Source: Methanobrevibacter sp. (GTDB lineage Archaea; Methanobacteriota; Methanobacteria; Methanobacteriales; Methanobacteriaceae). Taken from it: DNA of 6,741 nt. The stretch covers positions 1-6,741 of the forward strand of contig WRNS01000051.1 of the NCBI GenBank assembly GCA_009776495.1, read 5' to 3'. The notes under the pieces are model-generated. The model had not been told where the DNA came from, searched no databases, and saw only the letters and a list, made by a program, of their open reading frames with translations. The position numbers were made by a program, and so were the translations under genes. This document shows, one piece after another, positions 1-5,364 of the stretch (its first letter is position 1; each line of letters starts with the position of its first letter).

Positions 1-20
1 TTTTTTTTTTTTTTTTTTTT
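1..20. repeat. 20-nt poly-T homopolymer at the window edge
   Basis: The first 20 bases are all T, and the run may continue outside the window. A weak hairpin follows (TTAGAA at 36-41 against TTCTAA at 45-50). Read on the + strand, such a T tract is what an archaeal terminator of an upstream gene would look like. Without that gene in view, it is described here only as a homopolymer with a possible terminator role. Confidence 0.6.
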
Positions 21-84
21 AATGTGTCATATTTTTTAGAATTTTTCTAAGATTTTCAAATAGTTTTATTATTTTCTTAATATT

Positions 85-93
85 TTTATATAA
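85..93 (+). promoter_or_regulatory. Candidate TATA box (box A) for the leuA-like gene
   Basis: TTTATATAA resembles the TTTATATA-type box A of methanogens. Transcription starting about 25 nt downstream would give a leader of roughly 90 nt before the start codon at 208. The surrounding DNA is so AT-rich that chance matches are common, so the assignment is weak. Confidence 0.25.
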
Positions 94-193
94 TATTAAA
101 CATATTTTTAATCTATAAAATTATTTTTTAAATTAGCAATCTCATTGTTTATTATTTGATTTTCATTGCTATTTATTTTATTTATTAATTTTC

Positions 194-198
194 AGGTG
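194..198 (+). promoter_or_regulatory. Ribosome binding site of the leuA-like gene
   Basis: AGGTG matches the archaeal anti-Shine-Dalgarno complement (GGAGGTGAT) and lies 9 nt before the ATG at 208. An earlier ATG at 202 is followed directly by TAA, so the site supports 208 as the start. Confidence 0.75.
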
Positions 199-207
199 TT
201 TATGTAA

Positions 208-1734
208 ATGAACAATGTAAACCAGTTAAAAAAGCAAAATAACTTTCCAAATTCTATCAAACTTTTTGATACCACACTTCGTGATGGTGAACAAGCTCCA
301 GGAGTAGCTTTGACTACTGATGAGAAAATTCAAATAGCTTCAAAGTTGGATAATCTTGGAATCGATACAATTGAATTTGGATTTCCAGCTGTTTCAGAAG
401 GTGAAAAAAACTCTGCAAAACTTATTAAGGATTTAGGATTAAATGCTAATTTGTGTGGTTTGTCCAGAGTTCTTAAAAATGATATAGATGCTTTAATTGA
501 CTGTGATTTATCATATATGCATACATTCATTGGGACTTCTCCTTTACATAGAGATTACAAACTAAAAAAATCCAAGGAAGAAATTTTAAACATGGCTGTC
601 GAAGCTATTGAATATGGTAAAGATCATGGAATAACAACTGAATTTTCAGCCGAAGATGCAACAAGAACAGAACACGATTTTTTAATTGAAATATATAAAG
701 CTGCAGAGTCTGCTGGAGTGGATGTAATAAATGTTCCTGATACTGTGGGTATATTAATTCCTACTGTCTCTAAATCTTTAATAGCTAGGTTAAAAGAGGA
801 ATTAAACACTCCAATTAGTGTACATTTTCATAATGACTTTGGATTAGCTGTAGCTAACTCTTTAATGGCGTTTGAAGCAGGTGCTAATCAAGCTCATTTA
901 ACTGTAAATGGAATTGGAGAAAGAGCTGGAAATGCTTCACTGGAAGAGTTTATAATGTCCCTTGTTATAGCTTATGGAATAGATTTAGATGTTGATACCA
1001 CCCAACTTTTTAACCTTTCTGATTTTGTTTCCCGGATAACTGGTATAAAAATGCCGCCTAATAAACCTATCGTAGGTGAAAATGCTTTTGCCCATGAATC
1101 TGGAATACATGTTCATGGGGTTTTAGAAAATGCAGCTACTTATGAGCCAATAGCTCCAGAAATTGTAGGTCATTCAAGAAAAATAGCTTTAGGAAAACAC
1201 ACTGGAGCTAATGCTTTAAAATCCAAATTGAATGAATATGATATTGAAATGAATGAAGATCAGTTTTGTTCAGTTTATGATCAAATCAAAACATTAGGGG
1301 ATAAAGGAAAATGTATTACTGATGCAGATTTGAAAGCTATTGCCGTTACAGTTTTAGGACAAGCTAAAGAAGAATCTATTAAACTTTTAGGCCTTTCAGT
1401 AATGTCAGGTGAATCAGTTTCTTCCACAGCCACCGTGAAATTGTTGATTGATGGGGATGAAAAGGAAACTTCTAAAACTGGTGTTGGTCCAGTTGACGCT
1501 GCTTTAAATGCAATTCAATTTTTAGTAAAAGGAACAACTAATATAGAACTTGAAGAATATCATATTGAAGCTATTACTGGTGGAACCGATGCTTTAGCTG
1601 AAGTTTTTGTCATAACCTCAGATGAATTTGGTAATAAAGCTACTGGAAGAGCTACTCGTGAAGATGTTATAATGGCGAGTGTTGATGCTGTTTTAAATTC
1701 AATCAATAAAATTTTGATGATTAAGGATAGCTAA
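208..1734 (+). CDS. leuA: 2-Isopropylmalate synthase (LeuA/CimA family)
   Basis: A 508-residue acyl-CoA-condensing synthase of the DRE-TIM metallolyase family. The N-terminal TIM barrel starts with DTTLRDGEQAPG (residues 21-32). It carries the expected metal ligands D26, H206 and H208 (VHFHND) and N242 (NGIGERAGN). The C-terminal part (about 385-506, with GVGPVDA near 425 and ITGGTDA near 456) is a LeuA-type allosteric dimer domain; the homocitrate synthase AksA normally lacks this domain. LeuA condenses acetyl-CoA with 2-oxoisovalerate in leucine synthesis, while the sister enzyme CimA uses pyruvate for isoleucine. HTFIGTSPLH (105-114) and INVPDTVG (174-181) resemble bacterial LeuA, which favours leuA, but archaeal CimA is not excluded. 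It is cytoplasmic. The AGGTG site supports this start. No other leucine gene lies nearby, and a strong T-tract follows, so it is probably monocistronic. The family is near certain; the paralog is about 60-65% likely. Confidence 0.9.
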   Translation: MNNVNQLKKQNNFPNSIKLFDTTLRDGEQAPGVALTTDEKIQIASKLDNLGIDTIEFGFPAVSEGEKNSAKLIKDLGLNANLCGLSRVLKNDIDALIDCDLSYMHTFIGTSPLHRDYKLKKSKEEILNMAVEAIEYGKDHGITTEFSAEDATRTEHDFLIEIYKAAESAGVDVINVPDTVGILIPTVSKSLIARLKEELNTPISVHFHNDFGLAVANSLMAFEAGANQAHLTVNGIGERAGNASLEEFIMSLVIAYGIDLDVDTTQLFNLSDFVSRITGIKMPPNKPIVGENAFAHESGIHVHGVLENAATYEPIAPEIVGHSRKIALGKHTGANALKSKLNEYDIEMNEDQFCSVYDQIKTLGDKGKCITDADLKAIAVTVLGQAKEESIKLLGLSVMSGESVSSTATVKLLIDGDEKETSKTGVGPVDAALNAIQFLVKGTTNIELEEYHIEAITGGTDALAEVFVITSDEFGNKATGRATREDVIMASVDAVLNSINKILMIKDS

Positions 1735-1832
1735 TTAATTTTTATTTTTGAATTTTTTTTTTAATTTTTCTAACTTTTTAACTTTTTTATAATTTTGAAA
1801 TTTTTATTTTTTAACATTTTTTTTATTTTTTA
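1735..1832 (+). terminator. Oligo-T terminator region after leuA
   Basis: Immediately after the stop codon the + strand is a string of T runs, including T10 at 1753-1762 and T8 at 1817-1824. No strong GC stem precedes them. This is the usual form of archaeal intrinsic termination, where the non-template U tract suffices. Confidence 0.7.
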
Positions 1833-2007
1833 ACAATGATGTTTTTAAATTTTACTTACTATTCCTACAAACTGTTTTGTTTTGTTTCTAAATTGTTTTT
1901 ATTATAATTTATTATTTATATAAATAAAAATAATATTTTAAAATTTTTTCCTTTTTGTCATTCTAATTTTGTACGTGAAATCTATCTCTAAACCATTAAA
2001 CTTATAT

Positions 2008-2034
2008 TGTTTCCTCTATATCTACTTGGAAACA
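2008..2034. other. Stem-loop within a GC-richer island
   Basis: TGTTTCC (2008-2014) and GGAAACA (2028-2034) are perfect inverted repeats around a 13-nt loop. Three of the seven pairs are G-C, unusual for this spacer. A T6 run follows at 2052-2057 on the + strand, so it could end or belong to a small transcript. No known RNA family is recognised. Confidence 0.4.
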
Positions 2035-2080
2035 TTGGCTTATTTTTCATCTTTTTTAAAAAAAAAATTATTTTATTTCC

Positions 2081-2139
2081 TTAAATATTGTATAAATATG
2101 TACTACAAAGCTTTAAATATTACATTTTACAATATTTAA
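2081..2139. repeat. 12-bp inverted repeat with 35-nt loop
   Basis: TTAAATATTGTA (2081-2092) is the exact reverse complement of TACAATATTTAA (2128-2139). The arms contain only one G/C pair each, so a chance origin in AT-rich DNA is quite possible. No transposase or target duplication is attached to it. Confidence 0.4.
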
Positions 2140-2349
2140 TTTAAAAATAATTTAATGATGTAAAAATTATTTATTAATTAAATTGTTTTATAAGTTAAAA
2201 ATTTAAAAATCATTTTTCAATTTAATTATTTTATAATTTTATTAATTAAAAATAATTTAACAATTGAATATATCACAATTTTATTATTTAAAGATCATTT
2301 AGCAACTTTTATTTAATTACATATCAATTATTTTAATTAATTAGAAAAT

Positions 2350-2356
2350 AAGGTGA
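2350..2356 (+). promoter_or_regulatory. Ribosome binding site of trpB2
   Basis: AAGGTGA matches the archaeal Shine-Dalgarno consensus and ends 4 nt before the ATG at 2361. This is a short but workable spacing and fixes the start codon. Confidence 0.75.
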
Positions 2357-2360
2357 AATA

Positions 2361-3662
2361 ATGTATAAAATCGAATTATCTTCCGATGATGTCCCTAAAA
2401 AATGGTATAACATTAATCCTGACCTGCCTTCTGAGTTACCAATGCCACAAAATAGTGAAGGCAAAGAACAAATAGAAAACCTATCGAAAATATTTTCAAA
2501 AGGTGTTTTAGAACAAGAATTCTCTCAAGACAGATATATTACTATCCCTAAAGCTGTTCGAGAAATATATCAACAGATGGGAAGACCTAGTCCTTTGTTT
2601 CGAGCCAAAGGATTAGAAGAGAAATTAAACACTCCTGCTAAAATTTTCTACAAAAGAGAGGACATGTCTCCTACTGGAAGTCATAAACTCAACAGTGCAA
2701 TAGCTCAGGCTTATTATGCAAAAAAAGATGGGATAGAAAGGTTAACTACAGAAACTGGAGCTGGACAATGGGGCACTGCTTTATCATTAGCTTGTTCTTT
2801 GATGGACTTAGATTGTACAGTTTACATGGTTAAAGTTTCTTATGAGCAGAAACCATTTAGAAAAGCCATAATGGAAGTTTATGATGGAGAAGTTTATTCT
2901 TCACCTAGTGAAAACACAGCTTATGGTAAACAAGTTATAAAAGAAAGTCCAAATCATCCAGGATCTCTTGGAATAGCTATATCCGAAGCTATTGAAGAAG
3001 CTATGGATTTAGATAATGTTTACTATTCTTTAGGTAGTGTTCTTAATCATGTCATGACTCATCAAACTGTTATCGGCCTTGAACTTGAAAAACAATTTGA
3101 AATGATTGAAACACAACCTGATGTTATGATCGCCTGTGTTGGTGGAGGAAGTAACTTTTCAGGATCTATGTTCCCATTCTTGAAGGATAAGCTTCAAGGA
3201 AATTCAGATTGTGAATTTATTGCTGTTGAACCTCGATCTTGTCCTACATTAACTAAAGGAAACTATGAATATGATTTTGGAGATACAAAAGGATTTACTC
3301 CAATGCTTAAAATGTTTACTTTAGGCCATGATTTTATAGCTCCATCTGTTCATGCTGGTGGACTTAGATACCATGGAATGTCTCCTTTAGTTTCTCTATT
3401 AGCTAAAGAAGGATATATAGAACCAAGATCTGCTTCCCAAGAAGAAGTATTCAAGTGTGGAGTTCTTTTTGCAAAGTCAGAAGGTGTTCTACCTGCTCCT
3501 GAAACCACTCATGCAATTAAAGTAGCTATTGATGAAGCTTTAAAATGTAAAGAAACTGGTGAAGAGAAGACTATTATGATTAATTTCTCTGGACATGGTT
3601 TACTTGATTTGAAAGGATATGAAAATTTTATTTCAGGTGATTTAGCTCCGGATATAGATTAA
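2361..3662 (+). CDS. trpB2: Tryptophan synthase beta chain-like protein TrpB2
   Basis: A 433-residue PLP enzyme of fold type II. It carries the PLP-binding lysine K109 in PTGSHKLNSA, the catalytic glutamate E131 in ETGAGQWG, and the phosphate-binding loop GGGSN (261-265). Near the C-terminus it has FSGHGLLDL (409-417), where classical TrpB1 has a SGRGDKD-like motif. The longer N-terminus, the GQWG variant and the SGHG ending mark the TrpB2 subgroup, whose members are usually 420-450 residues. TrpB2 enzymes make tryptophan from indole and serine, or O-phosphoserine in a characterised crenarchaeal case, and typically work without a tight TrpA partner. No trpA or other trp gene is adjacent here, fitting a stand-alone role such as indole salvage. 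The gene is flanked by long spacers and ends at an oligo-T terminator, so it is probably transcribed alone. In Methanothermobacter, trpB2 is controlled by TrpY; the evidence for that here is weak. Confidence 0.95.
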   Translation: MYKIELSSDDVPKKWYNINPDLPSELPMPQNSEGKEQIENLSKIFSKGVLEQEFSQDRYITIPKAVREIYQQMGRPSPLFRAKGLEEKLNTPAKIFYKREDMSPTGSHKLNSAIAQAYYAKKDGIERLTTETGAGQWGTALSLACSLMDLDCTVYMVKVSYEQKPFRKAIMEVYDGEVYSSPSENTAYGKQVIKESPNHPGSLGIAISEAIEEAMDLDNVYYSLGSVLNHVMTHQTVIGLELEKQFEMIETQPDVMIACVGGGSNFSGSMFPFLKDKLQGNSDCEFIAVEPRSCPTLTKGNYEYDFGDTKGFTPMLKMFTLGHDFIAPSVHAGGLRYHGMSPLVSLLAKEGYIEPRSASQEEVFKCGVLFAKSEGVLPAPETTHAIKVAIDEALKCKETGEEKTIMINFSGHGLLDLKGYENFISGDLAPDID

Positions 3663-3699
3663 AATAGCTATTTTTTTTCTTTTTTTATCTTTTTTTTCA
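3661..3699 (+). terminator. Terminator after trpB2
   Basis: A 14-bp palindrome, AAAATAGCTATTTT (3661-3674), overlaps the stop codon. It runs straight into T tracts at 3671-3678, 3680-3686 and 3690-3697 on the + strand. The oligo-T runs, more than the short stem, are what archaeal RNA polymerase responds to. Confidence 0.7.
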
Positions 3700-3793
3700 T
3701 TTAATCCATTTTATTTACTTTTTTCTCTTAAAAATCTTTAATTTTTTTTTAAATTTTGATTTGTCCGTTTTTTAAATGAGTTTTTCATTAATT

Positions 3794-4135
3794 TTATAGT
3801 TATAACTTATAACTTATAATTATTAAGAAATAAATCATAAGTTTTTAATTATAACAAAAAACTTATAAATGAAAAATTAGATAATATAAGTCATAAACAC
3901 TAATTTATCCTATAAAATAGTTATAAATCATAAGTTATTACTTAGATTTGATAAGTTAGTGTTGATAATTTATAATGTTTAAGTTATGTTTGATAAGTTA
4001 TAACTTGTTAAGTTATTTGTGAGTTTTGATAAGTTAGTGTTGATAATTTATAATGTTTAAGTTAAGTTTGAAAAGTTATAATAGATAAGTTATCTGTGAG
4101 TTTTTATAAGTTAGTAATGAAAAGTTATAACAAAA
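3794..4135. repeat. Heptameric tandem-repeat array upstream of parA (candidate centromere/operator)
   Basis: About 340 bp can be read as consecutive 7-bp units with consensus close to NATAAGT/TATAACT. The left part shows TATAACT at 3801 and 3808, CATAAGT at 3836, TATAACA at 3850 and TATAAGT at 3885, all in one 7-bp register. A short register slip follows near 3900-3921. The right part (3929-4135) keeps register except for one extra T at 4009. AAGTTA occurs at 3932, 3953, 3981, 3995, 4010, 4031, 4059, 4073, 4087, 4108 and 4122; spacings are 21, 28, 14, 15, 21, 28, 14, 14, 21 and 14. The inverse TAACTT occurs at 3803, 3810 and 4001. The array ends about 250 nt before the ParA-like gene. The structure is directly visible; a role as partition site or operator is inferred from that neighbour. 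Confidence 0.85.
3946..4135 (+). repeat. 77/78-bp direct repeats nested in the heptad array
   Basis: Unit 1 is 3946-4023 (78 bp), unit 2 is 4024-4100 (77 bp) and unit 3 is a shortened 35-bp copy (4101-4135). Positions 3947-3986 and 4025-4064 are identical over 40 bp. Unit 2 equals eleven heptads, and unit 1 has one extra T. Unit 3 aligns with unit 2 if exactly four heptads (28 bp) are missing, so copy number and length change in whole heptads. The array also contains the perfect palindrome AAGTTATAACTT (3995-4006) and the near-palindrome AGATAAGTTATCT (4083-4095). Confidence 0.85.
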
Positions 4136-4370
4136 AGTTTTTATTATTTTCTAAAAAAGTCATATAAACACTTCTAAAAAGAACCTTACTAATAATTAAC
4201 AATTAAAAAAAAACTATTCAATTAAAATAATCAGAAAATAACCAGTAAAAAGTTATTATTCAAACTAAAAATTAAAATTAATTTAATTTTCAATATTCTA
4301 TTAATAATTTTCATTAAAATTAATAAAACCCATTTGAATCTTAATAAAAAACAGGTTTTTCAAGAAAAAA
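4136..4370. other. Leader region between repeat array and parA
   Basis: AT-rich non-coding DNA with one isolated further AAGTTA (4250-4255). The parA promoter must lie here or within the array. Several A/T stretches could act as box A and none stands out. No ORF or RNA gene was seen. Confidence 0.5.
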
Positions 4371-4377
4371 AAGGAGA
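4371..4377 (+). promoter_or_regulatory. Ribosome binding site of parA
   Basis: AAGGAGA ends 6 nt before the ATG at 4384, an optimal spacing. It is among the strongest binding sites in the window and fixes the start. Confidence 0.8.
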
Positions 4378-4383
4378 ATAAAA

Positions 4384-5157
4384 ATGGGAGAAACAATTGC
4401 TATAATGAACCAAAAAGGAGGATGTGGAAAGACTACAACAGCTGTAAACCTTTCAGCGTCATTAGCTATAATGGGTAAAAAGGTTTTAATAGTTGACATG
4501 GATCCACAAGCTAATTCAACTACAAGCTTTGGAATTGATAAACAAAAACTTGAAAATACTGTTTATTCAGCAATTTCTGGTGAAGTAAATATTAAAAAAG
4601 CCATTATTCAAACAAATGTTGTAAATTTAGTAATTCTTCCAAGTAATATTTCACTGAGTGGTATAGAAATAGAGTTAAGTAAAATACCTAATTATCATTT
4701 AGTATTAAAAAAATTGTTAAGTAGTGTGAAGGATATTTTTGATTATATCTTTATTGACCTTCCTCCTTCTTTGGGAGTAATCACAATCAATGGATTAGTA
4801 GCTTCAGATAGTGTAATAATTCCAATTCAATCTGAATATTATGCACTAGAAGGTGTAGCTGATTTAATGAATACTATAAAGTTAGTTGAAGAAAGATTAA
4901 AAAGTCATTCACCAATAAAAGGCATAGTTTTAACTTTATATGATTCAAGAACTCGATTAGGTCGAGAAGTGTATTTTGAACTAAAAAAATACTTTGGAGA
5001 TAAAGAATATATCTTTAAAACGGTTATACCAAGAAATATAAAATTGGCCGAAGCTCCAAGCCATGGAAAACCATGTGTTTTATATGATGAGGATAGTATA
5101 GGTACAAGATCATATTTAAAATTAGCTCAAGAATTTTTAGAATTAGACGAGAAATAG
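4384..5157 (+). CDS. parA: Soj/ParA-type chromosome-partitioning ATPase
   Basis: A 257-residue deviant Walker ATPase, about the length of bacterial Soj (roughly 250). It has the deviant Walker A KGGCGKTT (11-18) with signature lysine K11, the Walker A' motif VDMDPQ (37-42), Walker B YIFIDLPP (121-128), QSEYYALEG (149-157) and the Soj hallmark PRNIKLAEAPSHGKP (216-230). It has no N-terminal helix-turn-helix, so it is like chromosomal Soj and not the self-regulating plasmid type Ia ParA. It lacks the C-terminal amphipathic membrane helix of MinD. ParA proteins dimerise with ATP, bind DNA non-specifically, and are released when a partner's N-terminal peptide stimulates hydrolysis. The next gene carries such a peptide, and a heptad repeat array lies upstream. 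Only 207 nt separate the two genes, with no strong T tract between, so co-transcription is plausible. Whether it acts on the chromosome or on an integrated element cannot be told here. Confidence 0.95.
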   Translation: MGETIAIMNQKGGCGKTTTAVNLSASLAIMGKKVLIVDMDPQANSTTSFGIDKQKLENTVYSAISGEVNIKKAIIQTNVVNLVILPSNISLSGIEIELSKIPNYHLVLKKLLSSVKDIFDYIFIDLPPSLGVITINGLVASDSVIIPIQSEYYALEGVADLMNTIKLVEERLKSHSPIKGIVLTLYDSRTRLGREVYFELKKYFGDKEYIFKTVIPRNIKLAEAPSHGKPCVLYDEDSIGTRSYLKLAQEFLELDEK

Positions 5158-5288
5158 CTAATGAATGTTTTTCAAAATTAGTATTATTATAAATTATTAA
5201 TTATTATTTAATATTATTAATTGTTATTTATTATTATTTATTATTTATTTATTGTTTGTCTTAAGAAAGAATTATTTCATGTAAATAA

Positions 5289-5302
5289 AGTGATTAATCA
5301 CT
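5289..5302. promoter_or_regulatory. 14-bp perfect palindrome before the ParB-like gene
   Basis: AGTGATTAATCACT is a perfect palindrome, more G/C-rich than its surroundings, centred about 70 nt before the start codon at 5365. Each half is a heptad, AGTGATT and its inverse AATCACT. An operator or adaptor binding site is a reasonable guess; no regulator is identified. Confidence 0.5.
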
Positions 5303-5310
5303 AAAATAAG

Positions 5311-5347
5311 AAAAATTAGATTTATGAATTTTTAAAAATTAGATTTA
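5311..5347 (+). repeat. 14-bp direct repeat in the ParB-like gene leader
   Basis: AAAAATTAGATTTA occurs at 5311-5324 and again at 5334-5347, 23 bp apart. It sits between the 14-bp palindrome and the start codon, so it may be part of the same control region. AT-richness makes chance duplication possible. Confidence 0.5.
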
Positions 5348-5364
5348 TTTAAAAGGGTAAGAAT

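Larger units (their letters stand above)
1833..2349. other. Long AT-rich spacer between leuA and trpB2, no gene seen
   Basis: No supported protein or tRNA gene was found. Most of the stretch is extremely AT-rich, including a 16-bp palindrome of only A and T (1912-1927). An island at about 1951-2050 is clearly less AT-rich (27 G/C in 100 by count) and contains a stem-loop. A 12-bp inverted repeat lies at 2081-2139. The trpB2 promoter should lie in the right-hand part, but many TATA-like stretches make it impossible to choose one. A frame open over 1942-2142 has no convincing start or ribosome binding site and was not called. Confidence 0.6.

Noticed and set aside
330..809. Two short minus-strand frames inside leuA
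   Set aside because: Both lie opposite conserved TIM-barrel coding sequence and show no domain or start signal.
2081..2139. Terminal inverted repeats of a small mobile element
   Set aside because: Arms are almost pure A/T, no target duplication flanks them and nothing transposase-like lies between.
1942..2142. Open + strand frame in the leuA-trpB2 spacer
   Set aside because: No ribosome binding site, only a late ATG or an unsupported GTG, and a composition typical of AT-rich non-coding DNA.
3946..4135. CRISPR array
   Set aside because: The repeats are near-contiguous heptads and 77-bp duplicates with no unique spacers of constant length, and no cas gene is near.
3794..4135. Replication origin with ORB elements
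   Set aside because: No ORB-like G-rich motif and no orc1/cdc6 gene in the window; the neighbouring ParA gene fits a partition site better.
4384..5157. MinD or NifH-type ATPase
   Set aside because: No MinD membrane-targeting helix and no NifH cluster cysteines; the PRNIKLAEAPSHGKP motif is specific to Soj/ParA.
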